From: Saccopteryx bilineata
Taxonomy: Eukaryota; Chordata; Mammalia; Chiroptera; Emballonuridae
Assembly: GCF_036850765.1 (NCBI RefSeq)
Contig: NC_089492.1
Coordinates: 67,828,982 to 67,892,981 of the forward strand
Reading direction: 5' to 3'
DNA length: 64,000 nucleotides
Shown here: positions 60,501 to 64,000 of the stretch, in pieces
How the letters are laid out: each line of letters starts with the position of its first letter
Numbering within the stretch: position 1 is the first letter of the stretch
Program-made: the position numbers and the translations under genes
Notes under the pieces: model-generated
Seen by the model: only the letters and a program-made list of their open reading frames with translations
The model's database searches: none
What the model was told of the DNA's origin: nothing

Positions 60501-62916
60501 CCACTGCAATTGTTTTATGTATCTGAGCTCACTTCTGGAGAAAGGGAAATGTTTTTTCCCCCCACTCTATAACATGCAGAGAACATGGTGTAGCCCTTTC
60601 ATTTAAAAAAATGCGGCATAAAAGGTTGTTTAAAAAAAGTCTCTTCATATCTCATGTTACTGGTTTATGATTATTCACATTAAAATTTAGGGAACAATTT
60701 CTTTATATCAAGTAATAAGTGGTCAGCACAAAAAATCCTCATCCTCAATGTAATAAACATTAAGTTTCTGAGCACCTACTATGAGATGGACATCTTTCCA
60801 GCTGCTTTTATAGGCTATCGGTTTATTTAATCCTCTTAACAACTGTGAGGGAGGTACTAGCATTATCTCCATTTAACAGAGGAGAAATCCAAAGCCTAAA
60901 GTTGAAGTAACTTGCTCAACATCACACAAAACTTTGGTGAAGCCAGGGCCTGAACCTGAGCACACCATGGCTCAGCAACTCTCCTCATATGCTATAATGA
61001 GAGCTAATACCCAGAATCAAATTTTAAATGTCCAAAAGTGTTTAAACACACAACACCAAAACAAATATTAGCTCAGCTATCCTTTTGATAGTGCTTTAGA
61101 TGATCAGAAATGGATGAATTAGCAGTATTTACTGTTGCATAAAAGTGAGTAAAATCACTTGACATTCCATACTTATGTACAAACTTAGTTTTGAAAAACT
61201 ATGTATTGTCTATGACAGCTCTATTACTTCCTTTCTAGTAAAACTTAAATTAAAAATAGTGACACTCAGCTGTGAATGGCTTGCTTAGAGGGTGTAGGGG
61301 TGGACACTATATCAGCTTCTAAGACCATTATAGTCTGCAACTTCCTCCATCCAGATCCTCTCCCTTTTCCTTTTGTGAGAGAGACAGAGAGAGACAGATA
61401 GGAACAGAGAGGCAGGAAGGAAGAGAGATGAGAAGCATCAATTCTTCGTTGCAGCTCCTTAGTTGTTCAGTGATTGCTTTCTCATATGCACCTTGACCAG
61501 GAGGCTACAGCTGAGCCAGTGACCCCTTGCTCAAGCCAGCGACCTTTGAGCTCAAGCCAGCGACCATGGGGTCATGTCTATGATCCTACATTCAAGCCAG
61601 CGACCCTGCGCTCAAGCTGGATAAGCCCACACTCAAGCCAGTGACCTCAGGTTTTGAACCAGGGTCCTCTGCATCCCAGTACGACGTTCTATCCACTGTG
61701 CCACTGCATAGTCAGGCCCAATTCTCTCTTAAGTATCATTCTGTTATACCAGATTGGGGAGCCAATATGCATGGATAAACTATGTGGACATTAAACCCTT
61801 GAAAGTTCAGTTGACCCTTGAATAACATGGGTTTCAACTGCACAGGTCCAAATTATACATGCATTTTTTTTCAATAAATACATACAGTACTGTAAATTTA
61901 TTTTTTGTCCCTCATTATGTTCTTAACATTTCCTTTTCTCTATCTCACTTTATTGCAAGAATACAGTATACAGTACACGTGATATATGAAACGTGCTAAT
62001 TGACTATTATCAGTAAGGCTTCTGGTTCACAAGAGGCTATTAGTTCAGTTTTTGGGAAGTCAAAAGTCACACGTGGATTGTTGATGATGCAGGTGTTGGT
62101 GCCCCTAACCCGGCTGTTCAAGGGTCCACTGTAATTGACAAATGCTGTTTGTACTGCACGCGTTTTTCTAGGGCTGTGCATAGCTTACAGCAGATGATCA
62201 CAGGTGCTTAAGCTCCACAAGAGGCTCATCCACTAACAGGGCTGCTCAACAGGGCAGCCACTAGCCACGTGTGGTTATTTAAATGTAAATAACTTCTTTA
62301 CTAAAAATTTACAAAAATTCTAGTGTCTACTCTGTAACGTGGCTGTGGCTGAGTTAATCTACTGTCACCTTTTTAATGAAACAGAAAATTCAGTCTCCCA
62401 ATTGCATTACTGGAATTTCAAATGCTTAAGAGCTACATGTAGCTAGTGGCTGTTCTCCGGGACACTGACGGCAGAAAACCGCTTTCATTGCAGGAGATTC
62501 TCCTGGGCAGAGTTGTTTTAAAAGACTTAAAAATTAAATTTATCATAAAAATTCTTAAGTAGGTGAAAAAAAAAACACAAAATTAACCCCCGCAAAACAA
62601 AACAAAGCAAAACAAAAACCTGCCTCTAAATTTCATCATGGGGTCACTAATTTTAGATTCTTAAGTGTGAAAGAAGCAGCATAAAATAAATGCAGATATG
62701 GAAAACATCCTAGAGATCTTGCCCTACCTTCTCCTTCTTCTTTGATAGACTTTGGTTGAGAGACAGCAAAGCACTGCATAGTTTCGTATTTCTGATGTGC
62801 TTCCTGGTTATCATGACCTTCCTCTTCGGAGTCAGGTAAGGGTTTCACGAGCATCCGACAATTGAAAGTATGGCTGTTCCGCCTGGGAGGCTCGCCAGAC
62901 CAAGATCCCCCATTCA
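14641..62916 (-). CDS. NCOA2: NCOA2 (nuclear receptor coactivator 2), C-terminal ~1,280 residues, 17 coding exons
   Basis: p160 steroid-receptor coactivator (TIF2/GRIP1/SRC-2). It is a nuclear protein that binds liganded nuclear receptors through LXXLL helices and recruits CBP/p300 and CARM1 to enhancers. Exons on the minus strand, in transcript order: 62728-62916, 59295-59396, 58857-59000, 55750-55897, 52798-54064, 44821-45031, 42277-42483, 39198-39410, 35769-35898, 29912-30077, 26825-27103, 25528-25605, 23653-23887, 20470-20647, 19443-19638, 16802-16891, 14641-14652. Every intron is GT-AG and every phase joins, giving 3,845 coding bases. The paralogues NCOA1 and NCOA3 are excluded by NCOA2-type sequence such as [19 protein letters not shown] and MGLxxAD2-region text ending SSMGPEQV. 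Human NCOA2 is 1,464 residues, so about 184 N-terminal residues (bHLH, PAS-A) lie upstream of the window. The identification is from recalled family sequence; the exon structure is read directly. Confidence 0.97.
14764..14951 (+). mobile_element. Short tRNA-derived SINE, first of a tandem pair
   Basis: Head GTCTGACCTGTGGTGGTGCA, box B GGTTCAAATCC, CTCTCTAAAAATCAGTAAAT tail and a poly-A run. AATGCCAACCAC precedes it and AAGCCAACCACA follows. Confidence 0.85.
14964..15136 (+). mobile_element. Short tRNA-derived SINE, second of a tandem pair
   Basis: Head GCCTGACCTGTGGTGGCGCA, box B AGTTCGAGACC, tail TAAAATCAATTAAAATAAAA. It is followed by AATGCCAGCCACA, a third copy of the same target sequence. 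Confidence 0.87.
15137..15855. other. Intron stretch, nothing recognised beyond simple runs
   Basis: Part of the last NCOA2 intron. It holds a poly-C run at 15748-15763 and a short MIR/L2-like piece near 15780, and no gene that I can see. Confidence 0.5.
15868..16175 (+). mobile_element. Full-length Rhin-1-like SINE
   Basis: Head CCTGACCAGGCGGTGGCACA, box B GGTTTGAGACC, the GAGCAAAGCTCACCAGCTT repeats, GAAAGCAATCAATGAACAAC and CTCTGTCTCTGTAAAAA tail. The perfect 12-bp duplication ATTGTTGAACAG lies at 15856-15867 and 16176-16187. This copy is the best clue to a rhinolophoid bat. Confidence 0.92.
16802..16891 (-). CDS. NCOA2: NCOA2 penultimate exon (C-terminal IKQEGD)
   Basis: This 90-bp exon (30 codons, phase 0-0) has acceptor CCCTCAG|GT and donor ACGG|GTAAGA. 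It encodes [20 protein letters not shown] followed by [16 protein letters not shown] fits a sumoylation-type motif (psi-K-x-E). The GDASR variant matches recalled mouse sequence better than human GDTTR. Confidence 0.95.
16892..17597. other. Intron stretch, nothing recognised
   Basis: AT-rich intron upstream of the penultimate exon; no repeat or gene identified. Confidence 0.5.
17598..17868 (+). mobile_element. Long-type tRNA-derived SINE, shortened
   Basis: Head GCCCTAGCCAGTTGGCTCAG, box B GGTTCAATTCT, CTTCTCTTCTCCTCCCTCTC body and a TCACTTATAAAG end. The GC-rich middle of the long form is reduced. Confidence 0.85.
18421..18603 (+). mobile_element. Ves-like SINE
   Basis: Head GCCCTGGCTAAGTAGCTCAG, box B GCTCAATCCCC, and end AAAATCAATAATAATAATAA. 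Confidence 0.85.
18899..19161 (-). mobile_element. Rhin-1-like SINE
   Basis: (CA)n-type tail at the left, GAGAAGCATCAACTTG, several GCTCAAGCCAGT repeats, box B TTTCGAACCTGG and head GCCACCTGGTCAGGC at the right. Confidence 0.87.
19443..19638 (-). CDS. NCOA2: NCOA2 exon 15 of window (AD2 region)
   Basis: This 196-bp exon has acceptor GCATTCCAG|CA and donor GAGCAG|GTGAGC. It encodes [40 protein letters not shown] and ends [13 protein letters not shown]. Against recalled human sequence a single Ser is missing in GQI(S)MTSV, an in-frame 3-bp loss. The phase is 1 in and 0 out. Confidence 0.95.
19795..20050 (+). mobile_element. Rhin-1-like SINE
   Basis: Head GCCTGACCAGGTGGTGGCAC, box B GGTTCAAAACC, GAAAGCAATTAATGAACAAA and a poly-A tail. 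AGGGCTT is seen on both sides. It sits in the short intron between the exons at 19443 and 20470. Confidence 0.87.
20470..20647 (-). CDS. NCOA2: NCOA2 exon 14 of window (AD2 region)
   Basis: This 178-bp exon has acceptor TTTTCTAAG|GA and donor AACAG|GTATGC. It encodes [40 protein letters not shown] and [18 protein letters not shown]. The Asn-Gly-Trp-Ala-Gln motif is part of the C-terminal activation domain 2, which binds CARM1 in p160 proteins. The phase is 2 in and 2 out. Confidence 0.95.
21055..21228 (+). mobile_element. Ves-like SINE
   Basis: Head GCCTCGGCTGTGCAGCTCAG, box B GGTTCAATCCC, CACATACAACAATCAACCAA and a poly-A end. Confidence 0.82.
21304..21855 (-). mobile_element. Ves-like SINE split by a long SINE
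   Basis: The outer SINE has GATTTTAGAGAAAGC at the left and head GAGCTACCCGGCCAGG at the right. Its parts abut a long SINE with the duplication TGCTTGATTC at 21367 and 21762. Confidence 0.88.
21377..21761 (-). mobile_element. Long tRNA-derived SINE nested in a Ves-like SINE
   Basis: Poly-T start, GTATTTTTCTGAAGCTGGAA, GC-rich centre, GGGAATCAAACCC box B and head GAGCCAACCAGCCAGGGC. A small internal GACCGGGATCC duplication is present near 21447-21470. Confidence 0.9.
22505..22909 (-). mobile_element. Ves-like SINE carrying a 5-fold internal tandem repeat
   Basis: TTTTATTGACTTTAGAGACA at the left, five 68-bp repeats, and head CCAACTGAGCTACCCAGCCA at the right. Only one head and one tail exist. 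Confidence 0.9.
22540..22876. repeat. 68-bp tandem repeat, 5 copies, inside a SINE
   Basis: Units start at 22540, 22608, 22676, 22744 and 22812, each AATATCAGTCTGTTCCTGC ... TTGCATATCTCCGACAAT. They differ by a C/A change (CTGCCTG or CTGCATG); the last is slightly shortened. The unit contains the SINE box B (GGGATTGAACT). Confidence 0.97.
22913..23111 (-). mobile_element. Short tRNA-derived SINE
   Basis: T-rich start, GAGAGATAGAGAGAGAAGGG, box-B-like TTTCAAACTGG and head CCACCACAGGTCAGGC. It abuts the preceding SINE. Confidence 0.87.
23653..23887 (-). CDS. NCOA2: NCOA2 exon 13 of window (Gln-rich tract)
   Basis: This 235-bp exon has acceptor CATTTCAG|GC and donor CTACG|GTACTG. It encodes [20 protein letters not shown], a Gln-rich helix ([18 protein letters not shown]), and ends [11 protein letters not shown] with the Gly split. 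The short form joins the next exon in frame (phase 1), giving G-ISQQPDPG as in human. The donor is weak (GTACTG). The frame stays open 206 bp further to a second candidate donor, AG|GTACCA, at 23445-23446. Confidence 0.93.
24328..24670 (+). mobile_element. Long tRNA-derived SINE
   Basis: Head GCCCTGGCCAGTTTTCTCAG, box B GGTTTGATTCT, GC-rich middle and CTTCAGAAAAATAC tail. The perfect 15-bp duplication AAAAAGTCTGAGCAG lies at 24313-24327 and 24671-24685. Confidence 0.93.
25528..25605 (-). CDS. NCOA2: NCOA2 exon 12 of window (26 codons)
   Basis: This 78-bp symmetrical exon (phase 0-0) has acceptor TGCATTTAG|AA and donor CGCAG|GTAAGG. It encodes [20 protein letters not shown] followed by PGVPTQ. 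It is short and skippable in frame; no separate domain is known. Confidence 0.95.
26016..26145 (-). mobile_element. Ves-like SINE, short
   Basis: CTGAGAGAGAAACAGGAACA at the left, box B GGAATTGAACTGG, head GAGCTATCCGGCCAGGGC. Confidence 0.82.
26195..26407 (-). mobile_element. Short tRNA-derived SINE
   Basis: T-rich start, GA-rich body with GAGCGAGACCGC, box-B-like CTTTGAACTGG, head CCACCACAGGTCAGGC. Confidence 0.87.
26466..26605 (+). repeat. MIR-like old SINE fragment
   Basis: CCCATTTTACAGAATAAAAA, GAGGCTCAGAGAGCAAGGTC match the MIR core in order. Diverged. Confidence 0.65.
26825..27103 (-). CDS. NCOA2: NCOA2 exon 11 of window (Gln/Met-rich)
   Basis: This 279-bp exon (93 codons, phase 0 to 0) has acceptor TCCCTCCAG|AG and donor AGCAG|GTATGT. 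It encodes [60 protein letters not shown] and a Gln-rich end, [13 protein letters not shown]. Because it is symmetrical (0-0), skipping it would keep the frame. Confidence 0.96.
27104..29054. other. Intron stretch, nothing recognised
   Basis: Intron upstream of the 26825-27103 exon. No gene; no repeat that I can name. Confidence 0.5.
29055..29197 (-). mobile_element. Rhin-1-like SINE, truncated
   Basis: GGGCTCAAGCCGGCGACCA, GCTCAAGCCAGTGAGTGACC, box B TTTCAACCTGGG and head CCACCAGCGGTCAGGC. The tail half is missing. Confidence 0.8.
29213..29390 (-). mobile_element. Ves-like SINE
   Basis: TTTATTGATTAGTTTTTAGA at the left, box B GGATCAAACCTG, head GAGCTACCTGGTCAGGGC. GAGTGATTAACT / GATTGATTAACT flank it. 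Confidence 0.85.
29912..30077 (-). CDS. NCOA2: NCOA2 exon 10 of window (AD1, CBP/p300-binding domain)
   Basis: This 166-bp exon has acceptor TCTTTACAG|GC and donor AGCCAG|GTATGC. It encodes [15 protein letters not shown], an acidic PSDEGA segment, and [18 protein letters not shown] continuing [12 protein letters not shown]. In p160 coactivators this Leu-rich segment folds together with the NCBD of CBP/p300 and is activation domain 1. All the Leu positions that define the motif are present. It ends in phase 0. Confidence 0.97.
30357..30488 (-). mobile_element. Ves-like SINE fragment
   Basis: CAATTTGTTGTTCTACTTAT, box B GGATCAAAACC and head GAGCTACCTGGCCAGGGC. Confidence 0.8.
30489..33263. other. 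Intron stretch, nothing recognised
   Basis: Part of the 5.7-kb intron between the AD1 exon and the exon at 35769. A small CpG-containing piece at 32570-32660 is the only compositional change. No gene seen. Confidence 0.5.
33264..33289. repeat. (CT)n microsatellite
   Basis: An uninterrupted CT run of about 26 bp. Confidence 0.9.
33389..33733 (+). mobile_element. Long-type tRNA-derived SINE, diverged
   Basis: Head GGCCCTGGCTGGTTGGTTCA, box B GGTTCAATCCG, and CATCACCCCCAGAAGGGG with TGGATCCTGGTCGGGCACAT as in the long SINE. A-rich end CAAAACAAAACCAAACC. Confidence 0.83.
34076..34199 (-). mobile_element. Ves-like SINE fragment
   Basis: GGGACATTGAGCTACTTCTG, box B GAATTGAACCAGC, head CAGCTATCCAGCCAGAGC. 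No A-rich tail remains. Confidence 0.75.
34659..34952 (+). mobile_element. Rhin-1-like SINE
   Basis: Head GCCTGACTGGTGGTGGCACA, GAAAGAAATCAATGAACAAC, GATGCTTCTCATCTCCC and an AAAACAGAACAAAAC tail. Confidence 0.85.
35769..35898 (-). CDS. NCOA2: NCOA2 exon 9 of window (Q/P-rich, upstream of AD1)
   Basis: This 130-bp exon has acceptor TTTTTTTAG|GG and donor AACAG|GTGAGT. It encodes [20 protein letters not shown] followed by [23 protein letters not shown]. The phase is 2 in and 2 out; the split Arg codon is completed by the AD1 exon. Confidence 0.95.
36359..36520 (+). mobile_element. Ves-like SINE
   Basis: Head GGCCCTGGCCAGGTAGCTCA, box B GGTTCCATCCC, end AAAATCAATTAAAAAAA. Confidence 0.85.
36651..37012 (-). 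mobile_element. Long tRNA-derived SINE
   Basis: Poly-T, GTATTTTTCTGAAGCTGGAA, GC-rich core, GGGAATCGAACCCGG and head GAGCCAACCGGCCAGGGC. CTGGCAGACCCCTTCTG / CTGGCAGGCCCCTTCTG flank it, 16 of 17 matching. Box B is a near-perfect tRNA match, so this is a young copy. Confidence 0.93.
37430..37647 (-). mobile_element. Ves-like SINE
   Basis: GA-rich left part, CATTTATGCACTCACTGGTT, box B GGATCGAACCTG, head GAGCTACCTGGCCAG. Confidence 0.85.
37690..37901 (+). mobile_element. Ves-like SINE with (GAAA)n tail
   Basis: GCTAAATAGCTTGAGTTGGT head, box B GGTTCAATCCC, then a GAAAGAAAGAGAG-type tail that has grown to about 80 bp. Confidence 0.8.
37902..38055 (+). mobile_element. Short tRNA-derived SINE
   Basis: Head AGCCTGACCTGGGTAGCACA, box B AGTTCCAAACC, end CTCAAATCAATAAATAAAAA. 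Confidence 0.85.
38440..38740. repeat. Old LINE-like repeat, probably L1 3' end
   Basis: TTTATTGAGATATAATTCAC, TTCTGGACATTTCATATAAA and GGAGTCATACAATGT in this order are text I associate with an old mammalian L1-type repeat. Family and strand are uncertain. A poly-C run lies at 38615-38628. Confidence 0.55.
39198..39410 (-). CDS. NCOA2: NCOA2 exon 8 of window (linker before AD1)
   Basis: This 213-bp exon has acceptor TTGCCTTCAG|GG and donor TCTAG|GTAAGG. It encodes [20 protein letters not shown], then [20 protein letters not shown] and ends LQSQVMNL. Compared with recalled human sequence it lacks one Ala in SS(A)VR, an in-frame 3-bp difference. The phase is 2 in and 1 out. Confidence 0.95.
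39411..40960. other. Intron stretch, nothing recognised
   Basis: Unique-looking intron sequence upstream of the exon at 39198-39410. Confidence 0.5.
40962..41008 (+). repeat. L2-like fragment
   Basis: TGCCTGGCATTTATGACAGG followed by CAATAAATATTTGTTGAATG, the usual L2 3' end wording. Confidence 0.55.
41019..41248 (-). mobile_element. Ves-like SINE with long (GA)n
   Basis: A GA-rich tract at 41042-41129, CATTCATTGGTTGACTCTTG, box B GGATGGAACCGAC and head GAGCTGCCTGGCCAGGGC. ATGACTAAACTATTT / ATGAATAAACTATTT flank it. Confidence 0.88.
42277..42483 (-). CDS. NCOA2: NCOA2 exon 7 of window (Asn/Gly/Pro-rich linker)
   Basis: This 207-bp exon has acceptor TCTCCTTAG|CT and donor CACAG|GTAAGG. It encodes [20 protein letters not shown], a Pro-rich stretch ([19 protein letters not shown]), and tandem [17 protein letters not shown]. 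The phase is 2 in and 1 out. No domain is expected here; p160 proteins are disordered in this part. Confidence 0.96.
42792..43058 (-). mobile_element. Rhin-1-like SINE
   Basis: GACAGAGACAGAGAGAAGGA at the left, GTTCACTGATTGCTTTCTCA, box B TTTTGAACATGGG and head GCCACCACCTGGTCAGGC. TAATATTCAATTGTATTT (42774) and TAATATTCATTTGTATTT (43059) match 17 of 18. Confidence 0.92.
43077..44820. other. Intron stretch, nothing recognised
   Basis: AT-rich intron between the exons at 42277 and 44821; no repeat or gene identified. Confidence 0.5.
44821..45031 (-). CDS. NCOA2: NCOA2 exon 6 of window ([13 protein letters not shown] helix)
   Basis: This 211-bp exon has acceptor TTAACTGCAG|CC and donor GAGCA|GTAAGT. 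It begins [20 protein letters not shown], a Leu-rich amphipathic helix with acidic flanks. It then reads [18 protein letters not shown] and ends TALRISQS. The segment lies between the NR-box exon and AD1. The final base belongs to a Thr codon completed by the next exon. Confidence 0.96.
45518..45909 (-). mobile_element. Long tRNA-derived SINE with (ATTT)n
   Basis: A TTTA array at 45511-45548, then TTTTTCTGAAGCTGGAAACG, GC-rich core, GGGAATCGAACCTGG and head GAGCCAACTGGCCAGGGC. TAGGGCTTTTTATTT / TAGGACTTTTTATTT flank it. Confidence 0.93.
45990..46193 (-). mobile_element. Short tRNA-derived SINE
   Basis: Poly-T, GA-rich body and head CCACCACAGGTCAGGC. The box-B area holds an extra partly inverted copy of the GCATTTCCAGG segment. 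GCGTTGCCTTTT flanks it on both sides. Confidence 0.87.
46206..47870. other. Intron stretch, nothing recognised
   Basis: Part of the 7.8-kb intron upstream of the exon at 44821. No gene, RNA or named repeat seen. Confidence 0.5.
47879..48234. mobile_element. Non-autonomous hAT transposon, 356 bp
   Basis: Ends CAGGGGTAGTCAACCT and AGGTTGACTGCCACTG are inverted repeats, extended by CTACCGCCCACT / AGTGGGCGGTAG. The perfect 8-bp target duplication ATATAAAC lies at 47871-47878 and 48235-48242. The AT-rich interior has no transposase. Confidence 0.94.
48243..50782. other. Intron stretch, nothing recognised
   Basis: About 2.5 kb of AT-rich intron with no SINE that I can see, unusual for this window. 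No gene. Confidence 0.5.
50798..51173 (-). mobile_element. Long tRNA-derived SINE
   Basis: TTTTCTGAAGTGAAAAGTGG, GC-rich core, GAGAATCAAACCCGG and head GAGCCAACCGGCCAGGGG. CAAGATACTGCTATT is duplicated at 50783-50797 and 51175-51189. Confidence 0.93.
51190..52797. other. Intron stretch adjoining the NR-box exon
   Basis: It contains a poly-C run of about 22 bases near 52350 and otherwise nothing I can name. Confidence 0.55.
52798..54064 (-). CDS. NCOA2: NCOA2 large exon: Ser/Pro-rich region and the three LXXLL NR boxes
   Basis: This 1,267-bp exon encodes about 422 residues. It opens [15 protein letters not shown], runs through a long Ser/Pro/Asn/Met-rich disordered stretch ([20 protein letters not shown]), and carries all three nuclear-receptor interaction motifs: LLQLL at 53254-53268, LHRLL at 53107-53121 and LRYLL at 52942-52956. 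These amphipathic helices dock into the AF-2 groove of liganded receptors. All three core motifs are intact. The motif order and spacing match NCOA2. The exon ends [12 protein letters not shown] with donor CCAG|GTAAGT at phase 0; human NCOA2 as I recall it has one more Glu before MSFEP. The acceptor is TTATACAG|AG. Confidence 0.97.
54065..55749. other. Intron stretch, nothing recognised
   Basis: A 1.7-kb intron upstream of the large exon; no interspersed repeat seen. Confidence 0.55.
55750..55897 (-). CDS. NCOA2: NCOA2 exon 4 of window (end of PAS-B)
   Basis: This 148-bp exon has acceptor ATGGGCAG|TG and donor CACAG|GTAAGC. It encodes [40 protein letters not shown] and VISLHMLH, the last strands of the PAS-B-like fold. 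It ends two bases into an Arg codon that the large exon completes. Confidence 0.96.
55898..58856. other. Intron, mostly unassigned
   Basis: A 3.0-kb intron inside the PAS-B region. 58200-58450 has weak MIR-like wording (GTATGACCTCAGGCAAGTCC) that I would not call firmly. No gene. Confidence 0.5.
58857..59000 (-). CDS. NCOA2: NCOA2 exon 3 of window (PAS-B)
   Basis: This 144-bp exon has acceptor TTTAATAG|GC and donor CGAAG|GTAAGC. It encodes the PAS-B core [20 protein letters not shown] followed by [27 protein letters not shown]. The sequence is almost that of human NCOA2; a Val-to-Leu difference in GESLSYAK is the only one I noticed, by memory. The phase is 2 bases in and 1 out. Confidence 0.96.
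59295..59396 (-). CDS. NCOA2: NCOA2 exon 2 of window (start of PAS-B region)
   Basis: This 102-bp exon encodes [20 protein letters not shown] and then [14 protein letters not shown]. The acceptor is weak: the pyrimidine tract is interrupted before TTGAAG|ATTTG. The donor CAAG|GTAAAC is good. The phase is 2 bases in and 1 base out. It leads into the PAS-B fold, used in p160 proteins for partner contacts. The next intron is only 294 bp. Confidence 0.95.
59905..60088 (-). mobile_element. Ves-like/short SINE
   Basis: GA-rich left part, GAAGCATCAACTTGCTGTTC, box B GGATTGAACCCATG and head GAGCCACCTGGCCAGGGC. The perfect 12-bp duplication GGCAATATGCAA lies at 59893 and 60087. Confidence 0.88.
60128..60401 (-). 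mobile_element. Rhin-1-like SINE
   Basis: GACAGAGAGAGACAGAGAGG, GTTCATTGATTGCTTTCTCA, box B TCTCGAACCTGGG, head GCCACCGCCTGGTCAGGC. Confidence 0.88.
60766..60990 (+). repeat. MIR element
   Basis: CTGAGCACCTACTATGAG, TTTAATCCTCTTAACAACTG, TCTCCATTTAACAGAGGAGA, AAGTAACTTGCTCAACATCA and CCTGAACCTGAG follow the MIR consensus in order. Confidence 0.85.
61365..61717 (-). mobile_element. Rhin-1-like SINE, long copy
   Basis: GAGAGACAGATAGGAACAGA at the left, five GCTCAAGCCAGC-type repeats, box B TTTTGAACCAGGG, head GCCACTGCATAGTCAGGC. Confidence 0.87.
61808..62131 (+). mobile_element. MER2-like Tigger/mariner element
   Basis: Ends CAGTTGACCCTTGAATAACA and TGTTCAAGGGTCCACTG are inverted repeats, with the family text GCCCCTAACCC and TCAATAAATACATACAGTAC inside. 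TA follows the right end. Old. Confidence 0.78.
62255..62475. mobile_element. Old hAT-Charlie-like relic with an 80-bp insert
   Basis: CACTAGCCACGTGTGGTTAT and the inverse AGCTACATGTAGCTAGTGGC are characteristic inner sequence of an old mammalian DNA element. The segment 62294-62373 in its middle is foreign and recurs at 63586. Confidence 0.6.
62294..62373. repeat. 80-bp duplicated segment, copy 1
   Basis: TTCTTTACTAAAAAT ... CTACTGTCACCTTTT. It matches 63586-63665 at 79 of 80 positions. Confidence 0.95.
62728..62916 (-). CDS. NCOA2: NCOA2 exon 1 of window (between PAS-A and PAS-B)
   Basis: This 189-bp exon has acceptor GCTCAG at 62917-62922 and donor GAAG|GTAGGG. It encodes [20 protein letters not shown] and continues with an acidic loop ([11 protein letters not shown]) to [10 protein letters not shown]. 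It starts with two bases of a split codon and ends with one base of the next codon, which exon 2 completes as Asp. The linker follows PAS-A in p160 proteins. Its immediate upstream exon is outside the window. Confidence 0.95.
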
Positions 62917-64000
62917 CTGAGCAAGGCAGAAGCAATTGAAACAATAAAGACATTAGACACACGACTGCCAAATTATTAAAATGACATATGAAGTATCCAG
63001 TTATATTATTTTTATATAGTGTTTATACTCTCCTAAGCAATATCATAATCTGGAGGGAAAAATATTCTTGGGTTAATGTTTCAGCAACTTGAGATAATTC
63101 AAAATGTCTTTTTATTTTTCACTCTGATCCCTTCAAGTTCAGATCTTGATCATTTATTTATTACTAGAATACTATAGTTCTCTATTTTGGAGTTTTTCTA
63201 ACTTTGACTTCCTGGAAACTTAGTTGAATCTCCTCGCATTCCAGTTTTAGATGTTACCCCGTACTCAAAAATCTGTAAGGGGCACCAACTATAGCATGCA
63301 TTCAATTTTTTACAAGGATTTGGACTCGATGTAGTCAGGAGTATGAAGGCTATTCAAACTGATAAACCAAAATCTCACCAAGAACAGCCTCTTCTCCATC
63401 TAAACAGCTCCTCCACACAGCCCATCCTTTCCCACACCCCATCCCACATGGGCATCTCTGCTCCCATGGCCTAAGACATCAGGCTGCCTGTTTCTCCCAC
63501 CCAATGACTCCTGCCCTAAGGCTGAGATCCTCTGTATCTCGAACCAACAACTACTATAGGCGCCCACACTGCCTCCTCTTACAGGTTCTTTACTAAAAAT
63601 GTACAAAAATTCTAGTGTCTACTCTGTAACGTGGCTGTGGCTGAGTTAATCTACTGTCACCTTTTCTGTGTCATGTACATTTCCTCAATAAGACTGTCCA
63701 ATACTTAGAATGATTAATTTTGAGAACGAAAGGGTATTTCTGTATCACCAGGTCAACTTCCTCAGAGAAAACGGTCCAAAAAAAATTTTGTTCACCAGTG
63801 AAAGAGCTGAAATCAGCCCAGAACCAATTCTCATTTTGCCATTCTTTCTTTACTGTTCCTTATGTGTTACTTAAAAAATATTAGGACCAGCAGGGCTGAA
63901 AGAAGGGATCGGAACCAGGCAGTCACCAGATAAGCTAATGCTCTCTCAGAAGCCACCGGTAGACAGCCCTGAACTGGACAGCAGGTGTTAGAGGTGTCAT
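62917..64000. other. Upstream NCOA2 intron, partial
   Basis: Intron leading to the PAS-A exon outside the window. Apart from the 80-bp copy nothing was recognised. Confidence 0.6.
63586..63665. repeat. 80-bp duplicated segment, copy 2
   Basis: Same orientation as copy 1, 1.3 kb away, in the intron upstream of the 62728 exon. The only mismatch is AAAAATGT versus AAAAATTT. Confidence 0.95.

Overview
The window is mammalian nuclear DNA, most likely from a bat. It shows long introns with GT-AG exons and a very high density of tRNA-derived SINEs. Four SINE forms recur: a long one of about 370 bp (head GCCCTGGCCGGTTGGCTCAG), a short one of about 180-220 bp (head CCTGACCTGTGGTGGCGCAG), a Ves-like one (head like GGCCAGGTAGCTCAGTTGGT) and one that reads like Rhin-1 (head CCTGACCAGGTGGTGGCGCA). 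The Rhin-1-like copies point to a horseshoe-bat-type (rhinolophoid) genome; this is from memory of the families, not from a search.

The only protein-coding gene is NCOA2 (TIF2/GRIP1/SRC-2), on the minus strand. Seventeen exons, 62916 down to about 10745, encode roughly the last 1,280 residues: the region after PAS-A, PAS-B, the three LXXLL nuclear-receptor boxes in one 1.27-kb exon, the CBP/p300-binding AD1, the Gln/Met-rich stretch and the C-terminal AD2. Splice phases agree across all 17 exons and the frame stays open. The bHLH and PAS-A exons lie beyond 64000. The terminal exon carries only three codons plus the stop and then a 3' UTR of about 3.9 kb in which I recognise no interspersed repeat.

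Bases 1 to about 10700 are intergenic DNA beyond the NCOA2 3' end, built largely of mobile elements: SINEs, a hAT transposon inserted in a SINE, two solo LTRs in minus orientation, a Tigger-like element, and a provirus-like element with a LTR inside its 3' LTR and a SINE inside that. The introns hold more SINEs, a second hAT element with perfect 8-bp target duplications, a Ves-like SINE with an internal 68-bp sequence repeated five times, MIR and MER2-like relics, and an unexplained 80-bp duplication near the right end.

I found no new gene system. The points most worth checking are a frame-breaking alternative donor in NCOA2, the changed last residue of NCOA2, the transposons with intact target duplications, the three-level LTR nest and the SINE-internal tandem array.
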